The notes below the pieces were generated by a model. It was not told the DNA's origin. It searched no databases and saw nothing but the letters and a program-made list of their open reading frames with translations. From Synechococcus sp. RSCCF101 (GTDB lineage Bacteria > Cyanobacteriota > Cyanobacteriia > PCC-6307 > Cyanobiaceae): a stretch of DNA of 64,000 bases. The stretch covers positions 744,001-808,000 of the forward strand of contig NZ_CP035632.1 in NCBI RefSeq assembly GCF_008807075.1, given 5' to 3'. Below, piece after piece: positions 17,492-27,603 of the stretch (its first letter is position 1; each line of letters starts with the position of its first letter). A program made the position numbers and the translations under genes.

Positions 17492-20400
17492 GTGGCCTTG
17501 GCGTTCGTTCCCCTCCACAACCACAGCGACTACAGCCTTCTCGACGGCGCCTCCCAGCTGCCCCAGATGGTGGAGCGGGCGAAGGAGCTCAACCTGCCGG
17601 CGCTGGCCCTGACGGATCACGGCGTGATGTATGGCGCGATCGAGCTGCTGAAGCGCTGCACGGCGGCCGGGATCAAGCCGATCATCGGCAACGAGATGTA
17701 CGTGATCAACGGCTCTCTGCAGGACCCCCAGCAGAAGCGGGAGCGCCGCTATCACCTCGTGGTGCTGGCCAAGACCACCCAGGGCTACCGCAACCTCGTG
17801 AAGCTCACGAGCATCAGCCACCTGCAGGGCATGCGCGGGCGTGGCATCTTCTCCAGGGCCTGCATCGACAAGGAGACCCTCAAGGCCCACAGCGAGGGCC
17901 TGATCGTGGCCACCGCCTGCCTCGGCGGTGAGATCCCCCAGGCGATTCTGCGGGGCCGGCCGGAGGTGGCCCGCGAGGTGGCCCTCTGGTATCAGAGCGT
18001 CTTCGGCGACGACTTCTATCTGGAGATCCAGGATCACGGCTCGCCGGAGGACCGCATCGTCAACACCGGCATCGTGCGCCTGGGCCGGGAGCTGGGCATC
18101 GAGATCGTCGCCACCAACGATGCGCACTACCTCAGCAAGGCGGATGTGGAGGCCCACGACGCCCTGCTCTGCGTGCTCACCGGCAAGCTGCTGAGTGAAC
18201 CGAAGCGGCTGCGCTACACGGGCACGGAGTTCATCAAGAGTGAGGCGGAGATGCGGCAGCTCTTCGCCGACCACCTCGATCCGGCCGTGGTGGAGCGGGC
18301 CCTGGCGAACACCGTGGCCGTGGCGGACAAGGTGGAGGCGTACGACATCCTGGGCCGGCAGCAGATGCCTCGCTTCCCGGTGCCCGAGGGGTACACCCCC
18401 CTCAGCTATCTCAGCGAGGTGGCTCACAACGGCCTGAGAGAGCAGCTGCAGCTGCAACCCGATGCGCCGATCGAGGAGAGCTATCAGACCCGCCTTACCT
18501 ACGAGCTGGAGGTGATGGAACAGATGGGCTTCCCCACCTACTTCCTGGTGGTGTGGGACTACATCCGTTTCGCCCGTGAACAGGGCATCCCGGTGGGACC
18601 CGGCCGGGGATCGGCGGCCGGATCGCTGGTGGCCTACGCCCTCGGGATCACCACCATCGATCCGGTGCGGAACGGGCTGCTGTTCGAGCGCTTCCTCAAC
18701 CCGGAACGCCGCTCGATGCCTGACATCGACACCGACTTCTGCATCGAACGCCGCGGCGAGGTGATCGACTATGTGACCCGCCGCTACGGCGAGGACAAGG
18801 TGGCCCAGATCATCACCTTCAACCGCATGACCTCCAAGGCGGTGCTCAAGGATGTGGCCCGGGTGCTCGATATCCCCTACGGCGATGCGGATCGCCTGGC
18901 CAAGCTGATCCCTGTGGTGCGGGGCAAGCCGGCCAAGCTGGCGGAGATGATCGGGCCGGAATCACCGAGTCCGGAGTTCCGCGAGAAGTACGAGCAGGAT
19001 GAGGCGGTGCGCCACTGGGTCGACATGGCCCGGCGCATCGAGGGCACGAACAAGACCTTCGGGGTGCACGCCGCGGGGGTGGTGATCGCCGCGGAGCCTC
19101 TGGATGAACTGGTGCCGCTGCAGCGCAACAACGACGGCCAGGTGATCACCCAGTACTTCATGGAGGACGTGGAGTCGATGGGACTCCTGAAGATGGACTT
19201 CCTCGGCCTCAAGAACCTCACCATGATCGACAAGACCGTGACGCTGGTGCAGCAGAGCACCGGCGAACGGCTCGATCCGGAGCATCTGCCCCTCGAGGAC
19301 GAGGAGACCTTCTCCCTGCTGGCCCGGGGTGATCTGGAGGGCATCTTCCAGCTGGAGTCGAGCGGGATGCGCCAGATCGTGCGCGATCTGCGGCCCTCCT
19401 CCCTGGAGGACATCTCCTCGATCCTGGCGCTCTACCGCCCGGGGCCGCTCGATGCCGGGCTGATCCCCAAGTTCATCAACCGCAAGCACGGGCGCGAGGT
19501 GATCGAGGTGGCGCACCAGGCGCTCGAGCCGATCCTGCGTGAGACCTACGGAATCATGGTCTACCAGGAGCAGATCATGCGGATCGCCCAGGATCTGGCC
19601 GGCTACTCCCTCGGTGAGGCCGACCTGCTGCGCCGCGCCATGGGCAAGAAGAAGGTGGCCGAGATGCAGAAACACCGCGGCATCTTCGTGGAGGGAGCCA
19701 CATCACGCGGTGTGGACGAAGCGGTGGCCGACGCCCTCTTCGATCAGATGGTGCTGTTCGCGGAGTACTGCTTCAACAAGAGCCACTCCACCGCCTACGG
19801 CGCGGTGACGTATCAGACGGCCTACCTCAAGGCCCACTACCCGGTGGCCTACATGGCCGCCCTGCTGACGGTGAATGCCGGCTCCACCGACAAGGTGCAG
19901 CGCTACATCGCCAACTGCCTGGCCATGGGGATCGAGGTGATGCCGCCGGATGTGAACGGTTCCGGCATCGACTTCACCCCCACCGGCGATCGGATCCTCT
20001 TCGGCCTCTCCGCCGTGCGCAATCTCGGCGACGGCGCGATCCGCACCCTGCTGCAGGAGCGGGAGCGGGAGGGGCCGTTCCGCTCCCTCGCCGATCTCTG
20101 CGATCGGCTGCCCTCCACCGTGCTCAACCGCCGCAGCCTGGAGGCCCTGATTCACTGCGGCGCCCTCGATGCACTCGAGCCGGCCGCCAACCGGGCCCAG
20201 CTGATGGCGGATCTGGATCTGGTGATCGACTGGGCCGCCTCGCGCGCCCGCGACCGGGCCAGCGGCCAGGGCAACCTGTTCGACCTGATGGGCGGCGGCG
20301 CTACGGATTCCGGCCCCGCGGCCAGCGGCATGGACCAGAGCACCGCCCCGAAGGCCGCCCCGGTGCCGGACTATCCGCCCACCGAGAAGCTGCGGCTGGA

Positions 20401-21025
20401 GAAGGAGCTGGTGGGCTTCTACCTCTCCAACCACCCCCTGCGTCAGCTGGGTGCACCGGCCCGGCTGCTGGCGCCCATCGGCCTGGGCAGCCTGGAGGAG
20501 CAGGCCGATCGGGCCCGCGTCAGTGTGGTGGCGATGGTGCCGGAGCTGCGGCAGGTCACGACCCGCAAGGGCGACCGCATGGCTGTGCTGCAGCTGGAGG
20601 ACCTGAGCGGTAGCTGTGAGGCGGTGCTCTTCCCCAAGGCCTACGCCCGTCTGGCCGATCACGTGATGGTGGATGCGCGGCTGCTGATCTGGGCCAACGT
20701 CGATCGCCGCGATGACCGGGTGCAGCTGATCGTGGAGGACTGCCGCAGCATCGATGACCTGCGTCTGCTGCTGGTGCAGCTGGAAGGCGATCAGGCCGGC
20801 GACATCGCGATTCAGCACCGCCTGCGGGAGTGCCTGCAGCGCCACCGGCCGGAGCAGGATCAGGCCGGGGTGCGGGTGCCGGTGGTGGCCGAAGTGCGTG
20901 TGGGCGGGGGGGCGCAGTACGTGCGGCTGGGGCACCAGTTCTGCGTGGCCGATCCCCAGGCGGCTCTCACCACCCTGGAGCGGGAGTCATTTCGCGCGCG
21001 CCTCAGCGACCCCCTGATCGCCTGA
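17492..21025 (+). CDS. dnaE: DNA polymerase III alpha subunit
   Basis: An intact 1,177-residue replicative polymerase with a GTG start. The PHP domain begins at [18 protein letters not shown] (about residues 5-22). Catalytic Asp residues lie in [10 protein letters not shown] at about 407-416. Finger, palm and helix-hairpin-helix regions follow, and an OB-fold starts near residue 1010 ([14 protein letters not shown]). No intein is present and the gene is not split, unlike the DnaE-N/DnaE-C pair of many cyanobacteria; this fits the marine/alpha-cyanobacterial lineage. Its last 39 bp overlap the convergent pam68 gene. Confidence 0.98.
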   Translation: MALAFVPLHNHSDYSLLDGASQLPQMVERAKELNLPALALTDHGVMYGAIELLKRCTAAGIKPIIGNEMYVINGSLQDPQQKRERRYHLVVLAKTTQGYRNLVKLTSISHLQGMRGRGIFSRACIDKETLKAHSEGLIVATACLGGEIPQAILRGRPEVAREVALWYQSVFGDDFYLEIQDHGSPEDRIVNTGIVRLGRELGIEIVATNDAHYLSKADVEAHDALLCVLTGKLLSEPKRLRYTGTEFIKSEAEMRQLFADHLDPAVVERALANTVAVADKVEAYDILGRQQMPRFPVPEGYTPLSYLSEVAHNGLREQLQLQPDAPIEESYQTRLTYELEVMEQMGFPTYFLVVWDYIRFAREQGIPVGPGRGSAAGSLVAYALGITTIDPVRNGLLFERFLNPERRSMPDIDTDFCIERRGEVIDYVTRRYGEDKVAQIITFNRMTSKAVLKDVARVLDIPYGDADRLAKLIPVVRGKPAKLAEMIGPESPSPEFREKYEQDEAVRHWVDMARRIEGTNKTFGVHAAGVVIAAEPLDELVPLQRNNDGQVITQYFMEDVESMGLLKMDFLGLKNLTMIDKTVTLVQQSTGERLDPEHLPLEDEETFSLLARGDLEGIFQLESSGMRQIVRDLRPSSLEDISSILALYRPGPLDAGLIPKFINRKHGREVIEVAHQALEPILRETYGIMVYQEQIMRIAQDLAGYSLGEADLLRRAMGKKKVAEMQKHRGIFVEGATSRGVDEAVADALFDQMVLFAEYCFNKSHSTAYGAVTYQTAYLKAHYPVAYMAALLTVNAGSTDKVQRYIANCLAMGIEVMPPDVNGSGIDFTPTGDRILFGLSAVRNLGDGAIRTLLQEREREGPFRSLADLCDRLPSTVLNRRSLEALIHCGALDALEPAANRAQLMADLDLVIDWAASRARDRASGQGNLFDLMGGGATDSGPAASGMDQSTAPKAAPVPDYPPTEKLRLEKELVGFYLSNHPLRQLGAPARLLAPIGLGSLEEQADRARVSVVAMVPELRQVTTRKGDRMAVLQLEDLSGSCEAVLFPKAYARLADHVMVDARLLIWANVDRRDDRVQLIVEDCRSIDDLRLLLVQLEGDQAGDIAIQHRLRECLQRHRPEQDQAGVRVPVVAEVRVGGGAQYVRLGHQFCVADPQAALTTLERESFRARLSDPLIA

Positions 21026-21508
21026 GGCGGCCGGGGCCTGCCGCACCCGGATCGAGGCCCGCAGCAGGGCCAGGTTCACGCCCAGTTGCTCGAAGCCGAG
21101 CAGGCTGCCGGGGGCGTTCGTGTCCCAGCTGGCGGAGAGCACGCCGTAGCTGAGTCCCACCAGGCCGAGTAGGAAGAAGGCTCCGGACACCAGCAGGGTG
21201 AGCGCCGGAGGGATCTCCATGCCGCCGCGGCTCACCAGCAGGTAGCTGCCCACGAACACGCCCATGGCGAGCAGGGAGGGCACCCCGGTGAACACGGCGA
21301 CCCGCCGTGCCATCCGTCCGCTCACCTGAGCCGGAATGGGGCTGCTCCGGCGCGCGGGAGCCGGCCTGGCCGGCTTCTGGGGAGGAGTGGCCCTGGCGGC
21401 GAACGGCTCACCGCCGGGCTGGGGCCGATCGGCCTGGCTGCGCTTCGGGGCGGTCTGTCGCTTGTTCGCCCCGCCCTTCGGCCTGGCCCGGCCCTTGCCT
21501 TTGCCCAT
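20987..21508 (-). CDS. PAM68-like photosystem II assembly protein
   Basis: This 173-residue protein has a long basic Pro/Lys/Arg-rich N-terminus (1-75), two membrane segments at about 69-91 and 102-123, and a conserved-looking [20 protein letters not shown] after them, as in PAM68 (thylakoid factor that helps assemble PSII and insert chlorophyll into CP47). The neighbours rpsO and ruvA are the usual ones in picocyanobacteria. The start at 21508 is taken from the basic [12 protein letters not shown] end, 15 bp after rpsO. Confidence 0.85.
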   Translation of the reverse strand: MGKGKGRARPKGGANKRQTAPKRSQADRPQPGGEPFAARATPPQKPARPAPARRSSPIPAQVSGRMARRVAVFTGVPSLLAMGVFVGSYLLVSRGGMEIPPALTLLVSGAFFLLGLVGLSYGVLSASWDTNAPGSLLGFEQLGVNLALLRASIRVRQAPAASGDQGVAEARAK

Positions 21509-21523
21509 GGATGCGATCGCGGA

Positions 21524-21793
21524 TCAGCCGCGGATGCCGAGCTTGCCGATCAGGGTGCTGTAGCGCTCCTCGCTGTGGGCACGCACATAGCCGAGCAGAC
21601 GCTTGCGCTGGCCGATCATCTTCAGCAGGCCCTGGCGGGAGGAGTAGTCGTGCTTGTTCTTCTGCAGATGGCTGCTGAGGCGGGAGATGCGCTCACTCAG
21701 CATCGCCACCTGAACCTCCGGAGAGCCCGTGTCGGTGCTGTGCACCTGGTGGGTGTTGATGAGCTCCTGCTTGGCGGCGGTATCAAGCGTCAT
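21524..21793 (-). CDS. rpsO: 30S ribosomal protein S15
   Basis: An 89-residue uS15 that binds 16S rRNA early in small-subunit assembly. It shows the diagnostic [20 protein letters not shown] at about 15-34 and the final [20 protein letters not shown]. The ATG at 21793 gives the normal family length; an upstream in-frame extension would add 39 residues without similarity and is not used. pam68 follows after 15 bp and ruvA precedes it on the same strand. Confidence 0.97.
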   Translation of the reverse strand: MTLDTAAKQELINTHQVHSTDTGSPEVQVAMLSERISRLSSHLQKNKHDYSSRQGLLKMIGQRKRLLGYVRAHSEERYSTLIGKLGIRG

Positions 21794-21864
21794 GCGGTGA
21801 TCGGTGAGTGAACGCGGTGCTGAACACAGCTGACCACTGTATCGCGCCAACTTCCCAGTCCGGA

Positions 21865-22503
21865 TCAGGCCGCAGCCCGGCTGAGGGCTCTCAGTGCCTC
21901 GCGCACCCACACGTCGCCATCGCTCTCGTTCTGAAGACCCGGCAGGCCGGCCACTGCATGCAGGGCCCGCTGGATCTCCAGGCTGTCGTAGCCGAGGGCC
22001 TCGAGCGTCTCGCGCACCTCCAGGTGCACCGAGGCCGCGGTCGGCAGAGGAACCGGCCCGCTGTCGCCGGGGGCCTCGAGCGCGAAGCGGCGGGAGAGAC
22101 GCTCGCGCAGCTCCACGCAGAGGCGTTCGGCCGTGCGCTTGCCCACGCCGGGTGCGCGCGTCAGGGCCTTGATGTCGCCCACCACGATCGCCTCGGTCAG
22201 GGCCTCCATCTCCAGTTCCCCCTGCAAGGCCATGGCCGCCTGGGGACCGATGCCGCTCACGGCGATCAGATCACGGAACAGGTCCCGCTCGGCGCGGCGG
22301 GCGAAGCCGATCAGCTGCCAGCCCTCGTCGCGCGCCAGGGTGTGCACATGCATCGAGAGGTCCTGTCCGGGCGCGGGCAGGGCACCCCAGACCCGGCGGC
22401 ACACCTGCAGTTCGTAGCCCACCCCGCCGCACTCCAGCAGCAGCCCCAGCCGGGTGCCCTCCTGCCAGCGTTCCAGCACCGTGCCCCGCAGCCAGCCGAT
22501 CAT
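21865..22503 (-). CDS. ruvA: Holliday junction branch-migration subunit RuvA
   Basis: A 212-residue RuvA that binds four-way junctions as a tetramer and recruits RuvB helicase. The N-terminal OB-fold begins [13 protein letters not shown]; two helix-hairpin-helix motifs lie near [15 protein letters not shown] and [20 protein letters not shown]; the C-terminal domain III (about 150-212) binds RuvB. The start is the ATG at 22503, which gives the normal N-terminus. It is divergent from a lipoprotein gene, 23 bp apart. Confidence 0.95.
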   Translation of the reverse strand: MIGWLRGTVLERWQEGTRLGLLLECGGVGYELQVCRRVWGALPAPGQDLSMHVHTLARDEGWQLIGFARRAERDLFRDLIAVSGIGPQAAMALQGELEMEALTEAIVVGDIKALTRAPGVGKRTAERLCVELRERLSRRFALEAPGDSGPVPLPTAASVHLEVRETLEALGYDSLEIQRALHAVAGLPGLQNESDGDVWVREALRALSRAAA

Positions 22504-22526
22504 GGTGGTGTCCCCCCTGCGCACCC

Positions 22527-22982
22527 ATGCTGCCCGGTCCGTCCAGCCGACCCGTCCGCCAGCTGCTCCGCTGGGCCAGCGCCATCGGGCTGAGCCTGCT
22601 GCTCACCGCCTGTGGTGGGCCTGGGGACCCGCCGCGCGCGGTGGTGCTGCAGGCGCTGGCCCTCCAGATCGAGCTGACCCAGACCTCGATCGCCGACGCG
22701 TTGCGGCTGGATGCGGAAGGCGCCCCAGTGGTGAGCCGGGTGCGGCTCAGCGACCAGGAGGTGATGCGCATCGATGGCGCGGCAGCCCTGCATCTGAGCG
22801 GTCAGTTCGACTGGCGTCTCCCCGGCGATGCCGTTCGGGTCAACAGCCCCTTCGATCTGGTGCTGACCCGGGGCGAGAAACGCCAGAGCTGGCGGCTGGC
22901 CCGGCCCCTGCCGATGCCGCCGGCGGGCCAGGGCGAGCGGGCCTGGCGCACGTATCCCCTGCCCCTGCCCGGCGAAACCTGA
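22527..22982 (+). CDS. Putative lipoprotein, unknown function
   Basis: A 151-residue protein with a lipoprotein signal peptide: positive n-region, hydrophobic stretch ASAIGLSLLLTAC with a lipobox LTAC (Cys at about 29). The mature part is small and contains VRVNSPFDLVLTRGEKRQSW, predicted beta-strand rich. It is followed by another exported protein gene after 60 bp, so both may act in the envelope. No known domain recognised. Confidence 0.75.
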   Translation: MLPGPSSRPVRQLLRWASAIGLSLLLTACGGPGDPPRAVVLQALALQIELTQTSIADALRLDAEGAPVVSRVRLSDQEVMRIDGAAALHLSGQFDWRLPGDAVRVNSPFDLVLTRGEKRQSWRLARPLPMPPAGQGERAWRTYPLPLPGET

Positions 22983-23042
22983 CAGGACCGGGCCGGAACG
23001 GCTGACAGCGGCCAGCATGGGAAGCATTCCGGCGCCCATTCG

Positions 23043-23561
23043 ATGAACGCCCTCCCCAGCCCCGGCCGCTGGCGTCGGCCGTGGTTCCTGGCCTGGCCCC
23101 AGCCAGCGCTGGTGGCCTGCCTGCTGGCCGTGGTGATGACACTGGCGATCCCCCAGCCGGCCTGGAGTGCCGCCATGGGCCTCGCCTGGGGCAGCGGTGT
23201 GGTGGACGTGCGCCAGCAGCTCGACTGTGATCTGGAAATCCACGAGCACAGCGATGAGGGCGTGGTGTACACCGGCGAGGACCTGCACCTGGGCGCATTG
23301 CCAGTGCACCGGCTGCGGGCGCTGATCGCACCGGAAACCGGACTGCAGCGGCTGGTTGTGGCCCTTCCCCCGCAGGACAGCTCCGAGGTGCTCGCCGCCC
23401 TGCGGGCCCGCTATGGCGCCCCGGTCAGCACCAGCCACGAGGATGGCTCCCAGGACTGGATGTGGATGACCCAGGACGATTGCATCCACGCTCTGCGCAT
23501 CCCGGGCGAGGACTTCCTGCTGACCTACCGGCCGGTGCGACTCGATCTCAGCCAGCTGTGA
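23043..23561 (+). CDS. Secreted protein of unknown function
   Basis: A 172-residue protein with a signal peptide: basic start, hydrophobic ALVACLLAVVMTLAIPQPAWS, likely cleavage after AWSA near residue 43. The mature part is acidic with two cysteines (LDCDLEIHE and QDDCIHA), which could form a disulfide. No family recognised. It follows the lipoprotein gene in the same direction. Confidence 0.7.
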   Translation: MNALPSPGRWRRPWFLAWPQPALVACLLAVVMTLAIPQPAWSAAMGLAWGSGVVDVRQQLDCDLEIHEHSDEGVVYTGEDLHLGALPVHRLRALIAPETGLQRLVVALPPQDSSEVLAALRARYGAPVSTSHEDGSQDWMWMTQDDCIHALRIPGEDFLLTYRPVRLDLSQL

Positions 23562-23772
23562 ACGCGGTCTGGGGCAGCTCTGAATCGGCCAGTTCTGAAT
23601 CCGCGCAGAGTCTCAATCCACGGACGCCATCGACGGACGTCAACCGTCAGACACCGGCCATCGCCTGACTCATCTCTTCGGGTGCTGGAACCGGACGGAG
23701 CATCCTTCTGTGCCGCATGAGACAAAGCGTCGACTCTTGCCATGAGATGATTTACGAAACTTAAAGAGACCC

Positions 23773-24144
23773 ATGCAGAAGCTGCGGCTCGCTGTCTACG
23801 GACTGGTCACACTTGCCGGCATCGGCTGGCCGTGGTGGTGCATTGTTCAGTTCATCAAGGAAACCGAAGCCCTGGGCCTCACCGATCCGATTGAGATCGT
23901 GAACCTGTTTTCCGCCGGCGTCTGGGCCAATGCATCAGCCGGCTTCATCGCCGCCGATCTGACCCTGGTTCTGATCGCCTCATTCCTCTTCTATGCCGTG
24001 GAGGGCATGCGGATCGGGATGAAGCGCTGGTATCTGTACATTCCGGCAACTTTTGCCATCTCCTTCGCTTTCTCCTTCGGCCTGTTCATGTTCAACAGGG
24101 AGAAGCTGATGGGTCAAGGCGCAGCGACGGTGAGCGAGGCCTGA
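23773..24144 (+). CDS. DUF2834-like membrane protein
   Basis: This 123-residue protein has three hydrophobic segments (about 7-27, 55-76, 87-106). The GWPWWCIVQFIKE and ANASAGFIAADLTLVLIASF segments match my recollection of DUF2834 proteins, small integral membrane proteins of unknown role. A purine-rich AAAGAGA just before the ATG is a weak ribosome-binding site. A long GC hairpin follows the stop. Confidence 0.72.
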   Translation: MQKLRLAVYGLVTLAGIGWPWWCIVQFIKETEALGLTDPIEIVNLFSAGVWANASAGFIAADLTLVLIASFLFYAVEGMRIGMKRWYLYIPATFAISFAFSFGLFMFNREKLMGQGAATVSEA

Positions 24145-24157
24145 TTCCACAGCATCA

Positions 24158-24202
24158 GGCACCTGGCCCTTGGCGTCGATCGAACGACACAGGCCAGGTG
24201 CC
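24158..24202. terminator. Bidirectional hairpin between convergent genes
   Basis: GGCACCTGGCC (24158-24168) pairs perfectly with GGCCAGGTGCC (24192-24202) around a 23-base loop. It sits 14 bp after the DUF2834-like stop and 10 bp from the end of a convergent small reading frame, so it could serve both. No T-run is present. Confidence 0.55.
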
Positions 24203-24211
24203 AGCTGGCCT

Positions 24212-24361
24212 TCAGGCATGCAGAACCGCGATGCGCTTGGGATGATGGGTGCCCAGCAGGCCCGAGGTGACCCTGAGGGCCTCGCCACGGTCATGACAGC
24301 AGGCGAAGGGCTGCCGATCGATATAGACGATGAGCGTGTGGCGGTTGCGAGAGATCCCCAT
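24212..24361 (-). CDS. Possible small protein, unknown
   Basis: A 49-residue reading frame (longer if started at 24469) containing TLIVYIDRQPFACC and a final RIAVLHA. The alternating hydrophobic pattern looks like a small alpha/beta protein, and the end falls next to a terminator-like hairpin. I recognise no family. It could be a chance frame. Confidence 0.38.
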   Translation of the reverse strand: MGISRNRHTLIVYIDRQPFACCHDRGEALRVTSGLLGTHHPKRIAVLHA

Positions 24362-24469
24362 CGGCTCGAGCCTCTTTAGGTTCTCTTTAGATTTAGCCCT
24401 GCCGATGCCCCGGCGGGATGAGCCGTTGTACTCATCTCTCTGGCTTGACCTCCGACTGGTAGCCATCAA

Positions 24470-25040
24470 TGCGGCGAAGACAACACAAAGGGCTCCAGCT
24501 GGCGCCAGCTGGAGCTTGCTTCAGCCATCCGGCGTCGACGCCCCAGCAACGGCAGACCCGCCATGCCCTGGAGGAAGCGCAGAGCGCATTGAACACGGAG
24601 CCACAACAGCCTGAGGGGTGAGCTCTATGCCTCACGTCTTATGTGAGATCCGCACTTGAGCGCTCCAGCGAGCTGATGGTATCGATGGATACAACAAGAC
24701 ATCACGACCTTGATACAGCAGCCGATTCCCCGGAACCGTGCACAGCTGGTGGCCTGGCTTGAAAGCCGGGGAGCCAACGTTCCACCCCAGCTTCGGAGGG
24801 TGGTCACGAAGCAGGCGTTTGTTCAAGGGGATCAGGGGCGCGACTCGCTGCTCGTGCCCCGCTGATGGTGGGGCTCCTCATTGGCAGGATCTGGCCCGGA
24901 ACCGTGAGGAGCTGGTGTCACCTGTCAGACCAGTGATTGCCAAGCAGGGTCACGCCAATGGTCGGTTTCCGCGCCATCAACCGAACTGGAGCATCAGAGC
25001 CAACCGGCATAGCTTGTCAACCTGTCTTCGGATTCAACGG
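24470..25040. other. 571-bp region without a convincing gene
   Basis: Short frames exist on both strands but none has a family signature or good start. The only clear structure is a 24-nt perfect palindrome at 24493-24516. Base use is more mixed than in flanking genes, so this may be a decayed region. Confidence 0.5.
24493..24516. repeat. 24-nt perfect palindrome
   Basis: The half-site GCTCCAGCTGGC is followed directly by its reverse complement. With no spacer it could form a cruciform or hairpin, or bind a dimeric protein. It lies in a gene-poor stretch. Confidence 0.9.
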
Positions 25041-25310
25041 ATGGAGGCCAGCATTCCCGACGCCATCAGCCACAGGAGTCTTCAGGGTCTGCTGAAGGAC
25101 GCTGTGGCCGATCAAGCCAACAGCGACAAACCAAGCGTGGCTGAGACACCCGCCGAGTGGGCCGCCGCTCTGACGACGCTGATGCAAGAGGTGTCTGCCG
25201 GATCAGATCGGGTGGCCGAAGGCCGGACTCCGCAGCAGGTGATGGCTCTGGGCGCGTGCCGGGCCCACCTGATGATGGCTCTGCAGGCTCTGAAGGCCGT
25301 CCAGCAATGA
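25041..25310 (+). CDS. Small helical protein, unknown
   Basis: An 89-residue acidic, mostly helical protein starting MEASIPDAISHRSLQGLLKD. It contains ETPAEWAAALTTLMQEV and a C-terminal CRAHLMMALQALKAVQQ helix. The stop overlaps the next start (ATGA), which supports both as real, coupled genes. No family recognised. Confidence 0.6.
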   Translation: MEASIPDAISHRSLQGLLKDAVADQANSDKPSVAETPAEWAAALTTLMQEVSAGSDRVAEGRTPQQVMALGACRAHLMMALQALKAVQQ

Positions 25311-25480
25311 AACCGGCTGTGGGCGCCATCCGGCGGGCATCGATCTACGCGGTGGTGAGTTACGGGGGGCTGGTGCTGATTAACAACAGCGGCCTGCAGT
25401 TGCCGTCCATGTGGATCGCTTATCTGCCGATGTTCATCGGCGTGTACGTGTTCACCCAGTGGGTCGACCGCAAGTTCTGA
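25307..25480 (+). CDS. Small membrane protein, unknown
   Basis: A 57-residue protein with hydrophobic segments at about 11-28 and 33-50. It begins with the ATGA overlap at the end of the previous gene, so it is probably translated with it. It ends in a short basic tail (WVDRKF). Function unknown. Confidence 0.62.
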   Translation: MKPAVGAIRRASIYAVVSYGGLVLINNSGLQLPSMWIAYLPMFIGVYVFTQWVDRKF

Positions 25481-25537
25481 GGACCCCCGGTCGCCCCACC
25501 GAAGCGATGTGACCTCATCCGGGCGACTCGAGAGGGC

Positions 25538-26674
25538 TCAGCCAAGAGCGACAGCCGGACGCCGCAGGCCCTCCAGAGCAGCGTCGATGGCGGCGCGATC
25601 CAGCTGCAGTCCCAGCAGAACCAACTCCACGCCGTCACGGGCCTCCTCCTGCAGGCCGTGAGCGGGCTCGAACCAGGTGTCGAGGCGGGGACCCACGGCG
25701 GACAGATGCAGGGGGTGAGGTTTTCCCGGCAGCCGTGCTCGCCCCTTGAGGCGCACGACGGCCTGATCGGCGATCAGCTGCCGAACCAACGCTTCCAACT
25801 CAGGCCGCTGCACGGCCCAATCAATTGATACGATGTGGGACTGCATGGCCACATGGGTGTGGTCGTGATGCTCGTGGTGGTCGTCATCGTGATGGTGATG
25901 GCCGTGGTCCCCGCCGTCATGGCTGTGGTCGTGCACTGAGTGGTCGTGCTCGGCATGGGTGTGCTGCGGCAGGGGACTGAGGCCCAGCACCAGCTCGGGG
26001 TCCACCTCGCCGCGGGCCATGCCGAGCACGGGCACGCCCTGGCGCAGCGATGGGGCCAGCTGCTGACGCACACCGTCGAGCGCGGCGGCTTCGATCCGAT
26101 CGGAACGGCTCACCAGCACCATGTCGGCGGCCCGGAGCTGATCGCGGAAGAGCTCGTCGATGGCGGTGGCGTGATCGAGGCTCGGATCATTCAGGCGCTG
26201 CTGCTCGAGAGCGGCGGGATCGGCCACCACGGAGCCGGCCGCCAGGGATTCGCCGTCCACCACGGTCACCACACCGTTCACCCTGGTGCGGCTGCGGATC
26301 TCGGGCCAGTTGAACGCATCCACCAGCGGCTCGGGCAGGGCCAGGCCACTGGTTTCCACCACGATTCCATCCAGTTGCTCGCGGCGCTCCAGCAGGCGCT
26401 CCATTGTGGGCAGGAAGTCGTCCTGCACGGTGCAGCAGAGACAGCCGTTGGTGAGCTCCACCAGGCGCCCCTCGATCTCCTCCTCGGGGCAGAAGCCGCA
26501 GGAGGCGATCAGCTCGCCATCGAGGCCCACCTCACCGAACTCGTTCACCAGCACCGCCAGGCGCTGGCCGCTCTCCACCAGCAGATGGCGCAGCAGGGTG
26601 GTCTTGCCAGCTCCGAGGAAACCCGTGACCACCGTGACCGGAAGGCGGCCGGTGGAACTGGGGGCGTGACTCAT
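25538..26674 (-). CDS. CobW/COG0523-type GTPase, putative zinc metallochaperone
   Basis: This 378-residue G3E GTPase has Walker A GFLGAGKTT at 18-26, the metal-binding CLCC motif at 78-81 within ELTNGCLCCTVQDD, and later GTPase motifs (LVSRSD). A His/Asp-rich loop lies at about 233-278 (HTHAEHDHSVHDHSHDGG and following), which can bind several Zn, Ni or Co ions. The C-terminal CobW_C domain follows. COG0523 proteins deliver metals, often under zinc limitation. A zinc-uptake locus is 9 kb away, which fits a zinc role. Confidence 0.93.
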   Translation of the reverse strand: MSHAPSSTGRLPVTVVTGFLGAGKTTLLRHLLVESGQRLAVLVNEFGEVGLDGELIASCGFCPEEEIEGRLVELTNGCLCCTVQDDFLPTMERLLERREQLDGIVVETSGLALPEPLVDAFNWPEIRSRTRVNGVVTVVDGESLAAGSVVADPAALEQQRLNDPSLDHATAIDELFRDQLRAADMVLVSRSDRIEAAALDGVRQQLAPSLRQGVPVLGMARGEVDPELVLGLSPLPQHTHAEHDHSVHDHSHDGGDHGHHHHDDDHHEHHDHTHVAMQSHIVSIDWAVQRPELEALVRQLIADQAVVRLKGRARLPGKPHPLHLSAVGPRLDTWFEPAHGLQEEARDGVELVLLGLQLDRAAIDAALEGLRRPAVALG

Positions 26675-26800
26675 GCCAGGGGTGCGTTGTCAGCCCCATC
26701 CTGAAGCGCCGCAGGGCGAACGCCGTCACTGGACTGTTCAGGCCGCGGTGGCTGCGTGGATCAGGGTCCGCGAACAGATCCAGTTGCAGCAACAGCTGCT

Positions 26801-26819
26801 ATTGCGAATCGCTTGCAAG
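26801..26819. promoter_or_regulatory. Possible Fur-like operator
   Basis: ATTGCGAATCGCTTGCAAG resembles the GCGAATC-type Fur boxes known in other bacteria, with TTGC and GCAA ends in inverted order. It is 38 bp upstream of the Crp-type gene start and 127 bp from the CobW gene start. Only ten of 17 positions are symmetric, so this is tentative. Confidence 0.3.
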
Positions 26820-26857
26820 AGGGCGGGGAGGCTCTGTAAGTTGCGATTGGTTTTCAA

Positions 26858-27565
26858 GTGCAGGTGAAGCCTGCCTCCGGCACACCCCTGTCGCCCTGCC
26901 CTCACCCAGGAGCCCACCCGTTGACCCTCGCTCCCTCAAAGCCCCCAACGCGCACTGTGGTCCCGCTGCGGACCACAACCAGCCCCGTCGATCCGGACAC
27001 CACCCCGGTGATCCATCTGGCCGAGGGCCGAACCCTGTTGCTCGATCCGGCCTCCCAGGCGAGCGACACCCTGCTGCAGGTGCACGACGGCATCGCCCGT
27101 GTGTTCTGCGCCTGCCCGGAAACCGATGGCATGAGTCTGGCCTTCCTGCAGAAGGGAGACACGCTCCAGTTCGACCGCCTCTGCAGCGATGGCGTCTGCC
27201 TGGAGGCCCTCACCGATCTCTCCTTCCGACGCCTGGAACGCAGTGAAGCCGGGCTGAGCGACCCGGTGAATGAGTGGACGCTGCAGCTGCTCAGGATCCG
27301 CCACCTGGTGAGTGCCGAGCAGCGGCTGCAGGCGCTGCTCTCGCTGCTGGTGCACCGCATCGGCCGGCGCACCCGCGCCGGCTGTCAGCTCCCCTTCCGC
27401 CTGACCCATGAGCGCCTGGGTGAGCTGATCGGTGCCACCCGGGTCACCACTAGCCGCATCGCCTCGAAGCTGCGCGAGCGCGGCGTGTTCCAGCAGGGCA
27501 GCGGCAGCCGGGAGGGGCTCACCCTCTGTCCCGACTGGATCGCCGCCTGTCCGCTGACCTTCTGA
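26858..27565 (+). CDS. Crp/Fnr-family transcriptional regulator
   Basis: A protein of up to 235 residues. The C-terminal winged helix is clear: FRLTHERLGELIGATRVTTSRI at about 184-205 is the HTH, with the TR-x-T-x-SR recognition pattern of Crp, Fnr and NtcA-type proteins. The N-terminal cyclic-nucleotide-binding-like domain is divergent and no cAMP-binding RxS motif stands out. The GTG start at 26858 adds a Pro-rich leader; the true start may be farther in. It sits between the CobW-type and ferritin genes, which suggests metal or redox control. Confidence 0.83.
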   Translation: MQVKPASGTPLSPCPHPGAHPLTLAPSKPPTRTVVPLRTTTSPVDPDTTPVIHLAEGRTLLLDPASQASDTLLQVHDGIARVFCACPETDGMSLAFLQKGDTLQFDRLCSDGVCLEALTDLSFRRLERSEAGLSDPVNEWTLQLLRIRHLVSAEQRLQALLSLLVHRIGRRTRAGCQLPFRLTHERLGELIGATRVTTSRIASKLRERGVFQQGSGSREGLTLCPDWIAACPLTF

Positions 27566-27603
27566 GTCCCCCGCTCCTCCGTTCCTCACCCCTTGTTCCC
27601 GTC

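Noticed and set aside
17492-21025. Split-intein in dnaE
   Set aside because: The reading frame is complete and collinear with normal DnaE; no intein motifs interrupt the polymerase domain.
24625-24826. Two short minus-strand frames as genes
   Set aside because: They lack a recognisable family, a ribosome-binding site and good context; they overlap each other in different frames.
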